From contig CDMY01000373.1 of assembly GCA_001179505.1 (NCBI GenBank), positions 27,608-91,607 on the forward strand: a stretch of 64,000 nucleotides of DNA. The letters run 5' to 3'. A model generated the notes under the pieces. That model saw only the letters and a program-made list of their open reading frames with translations. It searched no databases and was not told the origin of the DNA. The position numbers were made by a program, and so were the translations under genes. The DNA is from Vitrella brassicaformis. Lineage: Eukaryota; Sar; Vitrellaceae. This document shows, piece after piece, positions 45,225 through 56,974 of the stretch; the first letter of the stretch is position 1; every line of letters begins with the position of its first letter.

Positions 45225-45483
45225 GATGCATGGTCGGTTCGGTGTGGGGGTGCTTCCCTCTGAGCACCGGCGAGCTGTGTGGCGAGGAGAGGCTGCAAAA
45301 AGGCGGCCAGGCCAACCAACAGGGTGGCAGCGAAGCCGAAACCCGTCATCGAGGCTCCGCAGACGTCTGAAAGATGTGCACACTCGAGCGCAAAGAGATC
45401 TTTCTCTAAGAAGATCTCTGGTTTGCGGAGTGGGGGCCGTGGTGGGCGTCTCCGTCCCGGGCTCCCTGGCAGCGTTGGAAAGA
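45225..45483. promoter_or_regulatory. Divergent 5' spacer between the Cys-rich gene and the TRP channel gene
   Basis: A 259-bp spacer between opposed starts. AGAAGATCTCTGG and AAAGAGATCTTTCTC (45388-45420) form an imperfect palindromic pair. The + strand frame stays open here, so the channel start could lie further upstream. Confidence 0.35.
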
Positions 45484-48400
45484 ATGTTGGGCGTCTGGAC
45501 ACAAGGCAGCGGCAGCCCACGTGTGCAGGGTCGGGAGGGCAGCATCTCGAGCGACGCCAAGAGCCGCCCATCTGCTGATGACCCCGGCTACGTCCAGCTG
45601 CCGAGAGTGGAGGATGGAGAGAAGGAGGCCATCGCTCACGGACAGACAGTGAGAGAGAAGGTCGGCTTGTATTGCTCTTGCATCTCTACATCCTCCTCTC
45701 ACGTCCTTTCCATTGCAGATGGCTGTGATGTCCCGTCAAGCGGCGTCGGCCTCGAGTGACAACGTTCCTCTTCTGCTGGGCAACGAGGAGGGGCACGTTG
45801 AGTTGCAGCTGGCTGATGTCGAGCATGACGTCCCTTTTGCCCCGAGACTGCTCGAAGAGGTTCCATCCACTTCCTTGTCCACCTTATCGAGCAACTGATG
45901 AGTGCTGTCACTTGTGTCTCTTCATCCACAGGTCCCCCTTGTGGGTGCCCCTGCCATCGACGAAGCGACCAAACCACTCAGAGACAGGATCGAATCGGCA
46001 GTCTATGGCCGCGCAGACACAGCAGCCCTGGAGCAACTGCGGGAGGATCTTGCCAGTCTGCCGCATGATCGAGCGGAGAGAATGCTGACGACTGGAGACT
46101 GGATCTTCGGATCTGCAATCCACGATGCTGCAGGTATACATCGTCGTCTTACGTCATGTACATGACGGAGCCACAAAGTTCCTGTCTGCTTCTCAGATGA
46201 GAGTGGGAACAAATACAGCCCACCGACGGTAGAGGTGTTTGAGGTGCTGCTGCACAACCGGCGTCACCTGCTCAAACTGAAAAATAGAGTATCGTGCTCG
46301 AGTGTCATGCTCGTATCTGTGAGTGACAACTGATCACTGCTGTCTTCCTGCTGTGTCTACAGTTCGGTTACACGCCACTCCATTACGTTGCGATGAAAGG
46401 TGGTGGAGATGATCTTGTTGAGAAGTTCATCGAGTGGGGCGGAAAGGACCTGCTGAAAGCTCAGAACAAGGTGAGGGTGAGGAAGGTCGCTCATTCTCTT
46501 TATTCGCCGACTGGTGTCGCCACTGCTGTCTTCCTGCTGTGTCTACAGTACGGCAGCACGCCACTCCATTACCTTGCGGAGAAAGGTGGTAGAGATCATC
46601 TCGTCAAGAAGTTGATCGAGTGGGGCGGAAAGGACCTGCTGACAGCTCAGAACAGGGTGAATCTGGGAAAAGATACGTTCATTTTTCCAATTGGCCGACC
46701 GTTGCCTTCTGTGTCTCTAGGATCGCAAGACGCCACTCCATTACGTTGCGGAGAGAGGTGGTGGGAATGATCTCGTCAAGAAGTTTGTCGAGTTGGGCGG
46801 AAAGGACCTGCTGAAAGCACGAGACAAGGTGAAGATGAAAACCTTTGACGGCTGCACATCAACATGGGCGAGGCGTTCGTGTTATTGTCCGTCTGGCAGG
46901 GTGGTCGCACCCCTTTGCACTCTGCAGCAGGTAGGGCATATTGACTGTGCGGCTTCTGTAAGGACTCGTGTTGCCGTGTGGCAGCATCTGGCCACGCAAG
47001 TATGTTGGAGACGATGCTGGAAATGGCCCCTGACTTGTTGGAGGACGATGATTGGGTACATATCTCATAGCACGGCCAAACGTGCTAGAGCTTGTTTTTG
47101 ATCCACAGGACGGACACAACCTTCTTGACGTAGCAGCGGGTCAGTCGGCCATGTAGAAAAATAATGGCAGGAGAAGGAGGTTTCTGACTGTCTTTTCTTC
47201 TCCAGAGGCAAACAGCGCAGGAGTGCTTCAGGCGCTAGTAGCGAAAAACCCCGACCTGCTGACGAAAGGGCCGTACGTAAGCCTCAATACATGATATGAG
47301 CTGTTGTGCATTCTACGCGTCGCTTGCTGCGCAGAAGTCGCGCGGCATCAAGCAGGAGACGCCTTTCCATGTCGCCATCCGCCTGAAGTGTGGCAAAGCT
47401 GCTGGAGCGATGTTGGCGGCGTCTGAAGCAAAAGGCGTGGTCATATGGTGGCTCGGTTTCAATAAAAAGCTGCTTGACAGCGTCTTGCAGCCAGACGTCC
47501 TTCCCGGAGTCATTCCCTTCATGAAACAAGGATTCGCGCAGTACCTGAGACACCAATCCTGGTCGGTGGGCTTCGACAGCGTCCGCTGGTGCTCATTCTT
47601 CCGCAAGTTCATGCAGTCGCGACAGAAGGACTCTCTTACAGAGTAGGGTCAGGGCCGAGCCCGGTCAAGGAGAGACACGACGTGAATGAAGAGCGCTTGT
47701 GTTGTTTTGATGAGTGTGCAGTGACATTGCGGGGTCAGCATCGTGGCTCGAGGTAAAAGTGGAGAACCCATTCGCTGTTTCCCTACCTTTGGAATTCAAT
47801 CAGGCCTTCGCAGCAGAATTCTGCACCAATACACGAGAAGAAGATTTCCGCCGATCGGTCGAAGGCCGCGAGGAGAGGTTTTTTGAGCACCTAGAGTCTG
47901 CTGAGCCCCTGACAGTGGTCACGCAAGGTACAGTTGCTTAATTCGGCCTACATTCCTGTCCTTCATTGATTGTGACAGCCAATTGCATTAACCTAATCAC
48001 GCACCACTGGCGGCATATCTATGATGCTGGCGCACCACTGGCGATCATAGACAAACGAGATACCACTGACGCTTCCTGGACTAAGGAGGTGATGAAAAGC
48101 CATGGGACAGAGTTTTCACCTCGGAGTGCATTCTTCAGCCGCGTGCTGTCAATGCTGCTGATGTAAGAACGCACATAGAAGCCAATGCAGGCGGGAAGAG
48201 ACATGGTATTCTCGTGTTGGCAGGGTCTTCTCTGTGTTGCTCCACACAAGAAGCATCAAGGGAGACGGCGTGGCTGCAGCGGGGCAGTCTGTGTGGCTGT
48301 GGAGTGCCCTGGCGACTGGTGTTGGCTTCATTGTGGTCGAGTGGTTCCAAGTAAGGGAGAATCGAGACAAGAAGCTTAACTAAAGAAGCCGTATTGTCTT

Positions 48401-50285
48401 GATGTCCTCTGCCATGTACCTAGCTTTTCCGCTTGAAGGCACACTACTGGAAGGACTCCTGGTAAGCAAACGTTCCTGATCTGAACTTGGAAGGTTCATC
48501 ACACTTTTGATCTCAACCTGCTTTCATGCAGGAATTACCTCGACTGTGTCTCGGGCGTGTCGATCGCCGCCTTCATCGCCATCCACTTCATCGGCTGGTC
48601 GACTGAAGCGGAGGTCGGCTCGGGCATTGTGGTCGCGCTGCTCTTTGCCCTCCGTCTCCTGCAAGCCGCCAGTCTTCTCCCCAACGTCGGACCGCTCATT
48701 CTGTGAGCACAGAGCCACAGACACACACACACACACACAGAGACACACACACAGAGAGACAAAGACAGGTGTCTTATGCTGTGTAATGGGTGTGCGTGCC
48801 AGGGCTGTGGTGAGGATGCTGGCGGATATCAGGAAGTTTCTGCTGCTGTACCTCTACATCCTGCTGGTCTTCGCGGGCGTCTTCACCATACTCTCATCCG
48901 ACGAAGACCATGACTACTTCGGCTCCTACGGCCAGGCCATGCTCGCACTGTATGGGAGCTCATCAGGACACGCACTCGACGGTGGTCATGTCGCGTCTTT
49001 GTGTGTCAGTTTCTACGCCGGCCTTGGCGACTTCAATGACGCGCTGAACGACGCCATTGAGAGCCACGACACGCTGGGCGCCGTGCTGCTGTTCACCTAC
49101 ATCATCCTCTCATCCATCATACTCGTGAGCTAAAAATTACGCATTCGTCAATGGACGCGCACACCCAAAGAGTCTCTTTCCTGTCTTTCTCCGTCCGCAT
49201 GCATCAATAGCTCAACCTCCTCATCGCCATTATGGTGAGACACACACACCAAATATACCAAATAGAGATTGTGCCATATGATCGATCCAACGTCTGTGTT
49301 GTGTGTCAGGCGTCCACTTACTCGGCAATTGAGGACACACAGGACGCGCAGTACCAGTAAGCAAACAACACCAACAGGCAGTGGGAGAGCGACAGAGGCC
49401 TATGGGATTGTCCAGGCTGCTGCGCATTCGCGTGTTGAATGAATACCTCACAATGCCGCCGCACGAGCGGCTGCCGCCACCATTCAACCTCATCGGTCAG
49501 CAGCTTACCAACCGCATCGTTTTAAAAGTGCTCGACTCACTCATGTCTCCATTGACTTTGCAGCTTTTCTTCTGTCGGCCCCCTTGCCGTATCTCGCCTC
49601 TCTCATCAGCGCAGATCGGCGTCAGCAGTCGACAATGTGCCGCATTGCCTTTTGGTGCATGGTGGCTCTGTATGCCACCATCGACGGGCTCCTCTTTACC
49701 GTGGCATTCACACCCACATTCATCCTCTCGGCTCTAGAGCGGCTGCCACACGTGCTGCAGGAGAAAGCCTATGGATCGGATGCCCCCTGGGCCTGCCTCT
49801 TCCAGCGTGCAGAATGGCTTTGGCAGCGGCTGTGGAACGCCATTGTGCTCACCCTTCTCACGCCACTCAGCATACTCCGCTTCTTCATGCTCTTTGTAGA
49901 GATGGAGCGTCTATCAGTAAGGCACCGAACGAGGAAAGACGCCATGTCAAATCCATTCTGCTGTCATTTTGCTGTCGAATTAAGGCCGCGAACTCATCAT
50001 CCTTTCGTCTTCCAGAGGTGCATATTGCGACGGAGAGCATCGACGAGTGGATCAGGGCGGCAGATTCCCACAACGCGACTTCGCCTGACATCATGGCGGG
50101 TGAGAGAATACTGAGACACACACAGACAAATCAGCCACTATCTGTCCCGTATGGCAGTGTTGCAAGTGATGGATAAACGGCAGATGGAAATGGACGACCG
50201 ACTGAAGGAAATCGGTGAGCGACAGATGCGGATGGATGACCGGTTGACGGAGATGGAGACACAGATCAAGCGGAAGATACAGTGA
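45484..50285 (+). CDS. TRP-type cation channel with ankyrin repeats and C-terminal coiled coil
   Basis: Twenty-four exons join in phase to 1,065 residues. After a polar N-terminus, ankyrin repeats are encoded by 46197-47330, including three 108-nt single-repeat exons (46363-46470, 46549-46656, 46721-46828: YGSTPLHYLAEKGGRDHLVK and similar). The membrane part starts near 48130 (FFSRVLSMLLM). Segments include WSALATGVGFIVVEWFQ, YLDCVSGVSIAAFIAIHFI, VVALLFALRLLQAASLLP, FLLLYLYILLVFAGVFTI and the pore with S6, GAVLLFTYIILSSIIL, then LNLLIAIM on a 24-nt exon (49211-49234). This is the classic ion-transport/TRP layout, followed by a LPPPFNLI motif as in TRPC/TRPM. A further hydrophobic region (49564-49916) and a short coiled coil (MEMDDRLKEIGERQMRMDDR) end the protein. 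Start at ATG 45484 is tentative. Confidence 0.8.
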
Positions 50286-50636
50286 GATGGATGGATGGGC
50301 AGAGAGACAGACAGGAGTCGACGATGTCTGGGAGACACCGAATCGCAATGCTCATGCGCTGACTGAACCATTAAAGAAGTCGGCACCGACTGACGACTAC
50401 CGAGAGACATCAAATGTGATGACTACTGAATGGTCAGATAAGCCCTGGTGATCTTCAGGGGCTGAATGGGATGCGTCGATCATGGGTGGCCTCTACGCAT
50501 TCATGCATTCATGTGAACACTGATCGACACGCGGGGCAGGAGCTGCCGTGGGCCGCTGAGTGTTTTTGCGTCTTGCAAAGATCATGTTGTAGCATGCGCA
50601 GATCGGAGTGAGTCAGACATGCAGTTGTCTCTGTTG
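50286..50636. other. Convergent intergenic region
   Basis: 351 bp between the TRP channel stop (+) and the LamG gene stop (-). Mixed composition with a direct GGATGG(AT)n-like start and no gene seen. Confidence 0.55.
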
Positions 50637-52410
50637 TCAGTGGAGGTCCGCGCAGCAGATGCCCAGCCCGACTGCTGCCTCACTGCCGTCACCTAACGCC
50701 ACCCCGCTGCTAGCGCTCCCACCCCCATTGGCTACCGCTCGTGTCCACACGAGGGTGTCCTTCGACACCTGCACGCACCATATGGCAGCCATGAAAGAAT
50801 GGATGGATGCATTAATCGGTGGCTCACCCATCCGTTGACCCGTGCGACCTGCAATGCACCCGTATGTTGCTCGAGGGACGTGCAGATGTGATAACCTGTG
50901 TGTGGCATCCATCCATTCGACAGGCAATGCACCCCCGCCTCCCCACCCCCCTGTTCCCGTGTCTCCCTCACTGACCTTCTGCACACGCGTCGATGGCCTC
51001 CTGCAGAGTGCAGTGGAGGCATCCGAGACGCACATACGCCGGGCCCACACCAGCTGCAAAGGAGAGGAGAGGGGACCATGAATTCATCAGCCCACAACAG
51101 ACCTTCGTTTGTTTATGCAGGAGGTGGTGGGCGTACCGAGTGCTGGTGCGGCCTCTGCTGTGATTTCGTCTCGCCCCAGTGCTCTGTTGTAGATCCGTAG
51201 CTCGTCCATCATCAGAGGCGCTGATAAGGGAGACACACGAATGCGAGCGTTGCATGGGTCTCGCATCAGCAGTCTCGTGTTGCCTTGGTTACCTTTGCAC
51301 TGATCTCTGGTGCCCTCAGTGCCTGGGTGAGGATAGCGGAGAGAGGAAATGACAGCTGATGGCTGATGGGTGATGGCCGATGGCCGACGGGCTGTGTCTT
51401 CTTGTCTGCCTTGTTCTTTCTTACCGCCGACGAAAACAGGATGTTCAAGCAAGGGACTATCACCTGTGTGGGCCACATGGGCCACAATCACACACATGGA
51501 TGGATGGATGGATGTGTTTGTCGGCTGACCGGTCGTCTCATAGCTCGAGTCAAGGATGCCATTCAGGTAAAGCCGCAGCCTACTGCCGTGCCGCACAACC
51601 GCCACATGGTTCCAGGAGTTCCGCAGCGGCACTCCATGGCTCAATATCGCCTCGTGCTTAAACACCTCTCCCCACCCACCACCACTAGCCGCCATCCTCG
51701 TCGTCATCTCAACCTTGATGCGCACAGGATGGCCCACACTATATGAAATTGACGGCGCGCGAAACATGGTGCCGTTCTCGGTTCCTCCCCGGTGCAGCAT
51801 CGGGCACCATGTGTCCTGGCTGCCGCTGGTCATGCTGGCTGCGTCGCGCAAGAGGTGAAACCAGAAGGTGTAGGATGAGTCGCGGCCTTCCAGCAGACAT
51901 GGGAGGGCAGGTATGGCGGCGAAGGACGACTGGAAGACGGCCGATGAGCCCATGGCGGGGAGGGACGGCCCTCTCTCGAAGAAGCCCTGACCGTGCTGCT
52001 CGTTGCCGGACGCATCGAGCATCCCCTGGAGGTCAAAGTTGTAATGACCTGCGTGAGAAGGGAGAGAGGAAACACCAACACCGTCGTGTTTGCTGTGCTG
52101 TGGTGCCTCTGTGGTGTTGTCCTCTCTCTTGCCGCATATGCCGAACAGCTTTGCTCTTGGAAGAAGCATGTGCGTCCCCCCGTTTGTGCACACCCGGCCG
52201 TCCATCGCCACGTCGCATGATACGAAGCCTGTGGACGTCTGGAGAGTGCTGTTGGCCGACGAAACGGCCTCAAGGACACTCCTGAAAGGAAAATGAGCCA
52301 AGAGAGCAGCAAGATCTCGTTCGTGCATATGGGCATCACCTGGAGGCGTCATCGGCGCAGGTCTGGCGCAGGACCGAAAGAACAATGGCCAATATCCTCA
52401 GACGCCACAT
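50637..52410 (-). CDS. Secreted LamG/concanavalin-like protein with C-terminal Cys motif, paralog 1
   Basis: Nine exons (52340-52410, 52133-52281, 51530-52048, 51425-51463, 51293-51322, 51137-51220, 50976-51053, 50849-50895, 50637-50768) give 382 residues. Start MWRLRILAIVLSVLRQTCAD is a signal peptide. A short motif CDVAMDGRVCTNGG precedes the LamG-like fold: SSYTFWFHLLRDAASM, RNSWNHVAVVRHGSRLRLYL, NGILDSSYE, FVGG and MMDELRIYNRALGRDEITAE. The C-terminus has GCLHCTLQEAIDACAEGYHI, CTSLEQHTGALQ and GLGICCADLH, a small disulfide-type module. The second intron (52049-52132) appears GC-AG; the paralog at 63433 reads straight through this point. It probably binds extracellular glycans or proteins. 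Confidence 0.7.
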
Positions 52411-52532
52411 GGCGGTCCTCAAATGGCCAGCTACACGCGTGTTCGACAGGTTGGCTTTGAACCGGGCCGCTTGGCCCAAATCATCTTCCGCGCCAAAAGG
52501 TGGATCGCCACTCAGAAAGATCCCGGCTTCGA
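52411..52532. promoter_or_regulatory. Very short divergent promoter between LamG and carbonic anhydrase genes
   Basis: Only 122 bp separate the two opposed start codons chosen here (52410 and 52533). Both promoters and both 5' UTRs must fit in or overlap the genes, which suggests shared control of two extracellular-facing proteins. Confidence 0.45.
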
Positions 52533-54426
52533 ATGGGTCTTGGATGCACGCGAGCGATGCGAGAGCACCGGCGGTTATGGCTGATCCTCACCGGCGTCGT
52601 AGCATGCCTCCCAGAATGCATCCTCGGGTCGCTGACGTGGAACTACAACCAACAGGGGGCTGACTGGACCATGGGGGACTGCACGAGCGCAGAGCGGCAA
52701 AGCCCTATCAATATGTAAGCGCTCGGATGCTCATCATATCGCGTCGATGTGTGATCATCGTTGATCTGTGTGTGAGCGTGTGTGGTGGCTGCAGAGCGTC
52801 GCAGCACACGACGGCACTGGACGAGCCTTTCAGGTACAACTATGAGACCAAGGGCGGCAAGATATCGCTCATCAACAACGGCCACACCCTAGAGGTGAAG
52901 AGGGAATCACACCAGCTGGTGCATCAAGGGCTGAATGTGTTCATTGTGCTGTGTGTGTGTGTGTGTGTTCAGGTGATAGGTCAGCAGGCGCTGGGCCACC
53001 TGGACTACCGCGGCAACGTCTACCGGCTGGAGCAGATCCACTTCCACGCGCCGTCGGAACACACGTTCGAGAACCAGGCCAGGGAACTCGAGATGCACCT
53101 CCTACACATGAATGACGGTACACACACACACACACACACACACACACCGTCTGAGTGACGATGCACGCCCCTTGTGTGTGCCATGGTGCAGATCACGGCC
53201 TGATGGTTGTATCGCTGACCTTCTCGAGTGTCGGCGCGTCGGCAGCTCACCCATTCCTCACAGTGCTCGAGGCAAAGGTGCGTTCAGGCAGACGACAAAC
53301 ACCCACGCCTTGTGTCTGCCCACATCCCTTGTGTGTCCCTGTGTGTGTTCCGGCGTGTGTCAGGGTTTCCCCTCCGAGAATGGTCGTGTGGAGATCAACA
53401 TGGAGGGCGGCGACGAGTTCAACCTCAACACCCTCATCAGCGACACCGAGGACTTCTACAAATACGCAGGATCGCTCACCACACCGCCATGCACCGAAAA
53501 CGCCCAATGGTCTCTGTCCGAAGGACGGCCGACAGACGCACCGACGCACACGCACCTGTGTGGTGGTGGTGTGAATGCCCTTGTGCGGTTGTTCAGGTTT
53601 GTGATGGCCCAGCCGTTGCTGGCCAAGGCGTCGCAGCTGGAACTGTTCACCAAAGCCTTCGCTTACCCAGGTGACTGAGTGACGGAGCGATCGGCGTTTT
53701 GAGGCATCCGCCATGCGCTGTGTGTGTGTGTCTGTCCGATCATGCAGGCACCCAGGGCAATTTCCGCATCATCCAAAACACCCCAGTACCGCACTCACAA
53801 ACACAGATACGGCTGCCACTTTGGTCTTCTTACGTGCGCACACGCCCATTCAGGATCTGATGAAGAACCCACAGCACGTTACCCGCGTCAAGTCCACCTA
53901 CAGCCCGGACGACCCCGCTCTGCAGATACAGCAAGACACCACCGGGGAGACCATCAAACAGGTCGTGTGTGTGTGTGCGACGTTGTTCATGACAACAACA
54001 AAGCTGCTGCCTCTGTTCTGCTCTCTCCGTTCAGGAGCTGACGGGCCTCGGGACGACGGGAATGATCGTCCTGGTCATCGGCAGCATACTCATACTGGCA
54101 GGGGTCAGCAGACAGCCACACTCCCACACCACAAACGGTGCCAGCCAAATGAGGCCGTGTGTGAATGACATATCCAGGTGGTGACCCTCTCGTTGGCGTG
54201 CATCATCAACCACTGCAAGCGGGCGCGCCTCGAGGCAGAGGAGGAGGACTACGGCCCCACACGGACGCTGCAGGGGTCCTACCAGAACTACGCCGCATCG
54301 CTGAATGCGCCCACCGTGCCCGTCAACTACAACATGCCTGGTGCTGGGCCCCCTGGGCAGCCGGCACCACCCCCACCCCCACCACTGGCACCTGCTGCGG
54401 CGGCGGCAGCATCCGAGGCCAACTGA
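52533..54426 (+). CDS. Alpha-type carbonic anhydrase, membrane-anchored
   Basis: Ten exons (52533-52714, 52795-52894, 52973-53117, 53192-53277, 53364-53509, 53597-53670, 53748-53785, 53854-53961, 54035-54103, 54178-54426) give 398 residues. A signal segment (RLWLILTGVVACLPEC) precedes LTWNYNQQGADWTMGDCTSA and RQSPINI. The zinc histidines are visible in QIHFHAPSEHTF and ELEMHLLHMN; YKYAGSLTTPPCTENAQW-type sequence (YAGSLTTPPCTE) gives the substrate-site TTPPC motif. After the CA domain come an extracellular lin-ker, a TM helix (MIVLVIGSILILAG continuing VVTLSLACII) and a cytosolic Pro/Ala-rich tail. It hydrates CO2 reversibly at the cell surface or in an endomembrane lumen. ATG 52557 is an alternative start. 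Confidence 0.9.
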
Positions 54427-54926
54427 GTGGGCGGTGGGGGGATGGGTGGATTGTGCAGAGGCTGGTGTGGTGTTGTGAATAATGGTGGTGGGGTGGCTTT
54501 GGTTGGATGCTCTTTTCTCTCTCTCTCTCGTGTATAGTGTTATATAAGGATGTGTGTGTGTTCCTGTCTCTCTCTGTGTGTGTGTGTGCGTGCGTGTGGC
54601 TAGTGGGAGACCTGTGCCTGCGTGGATGGACAAAAGGGGTGGGTCGCGTTGATAAAGCGCATGTATGGCTGCAGGCAAGTCCGTCGTCAGGGGTCTTTCC
54701 ATCCACATGCGGTCACAACCTCACCTCCTACCCACTCACACACTCACAAGCGGCTCCTGCAAAGATCGGACGCACACTGAAATAGAGTGAAGGACGAAGA
54801 AATAACCTACCTGTCAGTCAGCTATGCAGCTATTACACACAGCCAGACCAACGTACCCTTCGGTACCCATATGATACACAGCACCGCACCGCCCCGCCCC
54901 GCCCACACACACACTCACACACTCAG
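54427..54926. other. Convergent intergenic region
   Basis: 500 bp between the carbonic anhydrase stop (+) and BTB-FKBP B stop (-). It contains (CT)n, (TG)n near 54550-54595 and a C-rich CCGCCCCGCCCCGCCC tract at about 54888-54904 with quadruplex potential on the - strand. A GTACCCTTCGGTACC inverted repeat lies at about 54855. No gene seen. Confidence 0.55.
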
Positions 54927-56824
54927 CTATTTGATGCTGATGAGCTTCAGTTCTGAGTACGACGTCGCCCCCCACCCATTCACCGACGCAGGCACTATCA
55001 GCCGACGCACCTCGCCCTCACTCATCGATAAGAACGCCTCAGCCGACCAGGTAAGAAGCCGAGTGAAACCAACCGTTTGACCCCGATGCTGATGCCACAC
55101 GTCGGCCGCGTCGAATGCGTCTTTCCACGAGATGTGGTCGAATGTGATTTGCTGTGTGAGGCGGGGTGTGGTGCCGTTGCCGGGCTGGACGATTCGGTAG
55201 AGCACACCGAGGGGGGTGCGCTTGTAGTCGCCGTCACCGCTGCAGCCAGCAGTGAATGGCACACACGTGCATCGACCTGGAGGCGACGACGATCGTTTTC
55301 TTGTCACTTCCTGACCCACCTGTCGTCTGGGAGGGATAGGTCGATCTCGATGAGGATGCCGTACATGGCCGCCGTCTGCCCACACACACACACACAGGGA
55401 TAAATAAGCATCTCTGCCTTCATCCATCCCTCCTCCCTCCCTCCCTCCCTCCCTCTGGCTCTTTGTGACCTTTTCGAAGAAGCGCTGCTCCGCAGGTGTG
55501 GCCATTCGGAGGGGCACACGCACGGCGTCCCTGAGGTAGGGCTTCCTGTCGCTGAAGGCGGCGGCCAGCCGTTTGCGGCGGTAGAAGTCGACCAGCCGGC
55601 GGATGTGCGCGTCGCTCACACTCTCAATCGGCGCCGACCACCTGAGCTCCGACAACAGAGGCAGGCACACACACACACACATGTGTTATCATCGTGAGGG
55701 CGGCTCGGTTGGTTGGGCTTACAGTGATGCGTCGTGTCTTCTGCCCAGCGCCACGTCGCCCATCTCGTCGATAGTGCTTTTCAGAGTCGATATCGTTCTG
55801 CCACAGACGTCGACGGAGCATATGGTCTCACTGTCACCGTACAGCGGTTTCAGGAATGGGTTGACGCTCTGCAGACAGACGCGCAATGCAGAAGACAATG
55901 ACACACACAGAGATGGGAACAAGGCGCTGCTTCCGTGTCCATCCGGCAGCCCACCTCTGTTTCGGTTTTGAGCAGCTCCATCTCTTGGTCCAGCTTTGCC
56001 TGCTCGGCGTCGAAGGCCTTGACGAAGGTCGCCACCGAACTTAGCAGCCCACTCAGCTTGGCGTGGGCCGTGCTCACGACCGATTGCTGCTGCTGCTGCT
56101 GGGCTGTGCCGTCGTCGGGTTCTTTCAATGGCGAGAGCAGCAGCTTGATATAAAAGTCATGAGGGCCTACAAGACGGGACAGAGAGAGGATGGAAGGATG
56201 GATGGATGATGAGTGTGCTGACCTCACTTCGCCTCGCCTCCCCTCACCCCGCCCCTCACCCCGCCCCTCACCTTTCAGGTTCCGCCTGTGTGCCGCCTTG
56301 ACGAGGTCATCCACGCCCTCCCTCTCCCCAGCAAAGATGGCGTTGCGTATGGACGAGAACGCCGCTGAGTCGACGTCGAGGAACATCCTCCCGCTGCTGT
56401 CCTTGAGGAAGCACTCGTCCCACCTGCCCGAGAACAGGGCTGCGAGGAGCGTCCCCTCCGCACCACTTGCCGTCAGGTGCCTCCGCCTCATCCTCGACAC
56501 ACTCCCTCCCACATTCAGATGCAGCAGATCGTCCTCACCGCTGCTGTTGCTGGCGGTCGTCGTAGCGCTCGTCGTCGACAGACCATTGCTGGCGTCAGCA
56601 GCTCCCTTGGTGCAGGCGAGAAAGATAGAGGCCATCTTGTTGGCCATGGGCTTGGTGGTCGATGCCGGTGTGGGGTGAGATCTCACTGACGCCTTGAGGT
56701 TGCGGTCCTTGATGCTCTCGCGCATGGCGCTGATCTCTTGGCGCTGAGCCTGCAGGCCTTCGAGGGCAAGACGGACCTGTGTGTCGAGGGCACTCGTCGC
56801 CTCCACCCGATTCAGGGAACCCAT
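54927..56824 (-). CDS. BTB/T1 (KCTD-like) domain fused to an FKBP-like domain, paralog B
   Basis: Six exons (56272-56824, 55955-56166, 55723-55868, 55470-55641, 55320-55375, 54927-55239) give 483 residues. Start MGSLNRVEATSALDTQVRLA. A helical leader precedes the BTB/T1 domain at about residues 85-170 (DDLLHLNVGGSVSRMRRRHL, TLLAALFSGRWDECFL, RMFLDVDSAAFSSIRNAIF). A coiled-coil linker follows (FVKAFDAEQAKLDQEMELLK). The C-terminal domain resembles an FKBP: GVLYRIVQPGNGTTPRLTQQ, an aromatic strand region, FLSMSEGEVRRLIVPASVNG and SELKLISIK. The opening G-V-L-Y-R-I-V and the G-E-x-R-R-L-I-V-P near the end are the clearest FKBP features. Prolyl isomerase activity is uncertain. Intron positions match paralog A, which supports both models. 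Confidence 0.75.
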
Positions 56825-56974
56825 CCACACACACAACGCTAATCTTCCTCACTCGCAAACAGATCTTGAGCTCGCCATTCTCCGGCCAGGTTTTCCGGGC
56901 CGCAGCTCGCTTTTTGTCGGTCCTGCTCTCTTTTCTGTCGTTTTCCTTTCCCTCTTGATAGCCTCGTTGTGTCG
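56825..56974. promoter_or_regulatory. Divergent 5' spacer, 150 bp
   Basis: Short region between the starts of BTB-FKBP B (-) and a basic protein gene (+). It includes TTTTCTGTCGTTTTCCTTTCCC pyrimidine-rich sequence just before the + strand ATG. Presumed shared promoter. Confidence 0.4.

Noticed and set aside
49381-49415. Coding start of a TRP downstream exon at ATG-like GERQRPMGL
   Set aside because: It does not join in phase with the preceding exon; the acceptor at 49415 gives a 59-nt intron and continuous QLLRIRVLNEYL.
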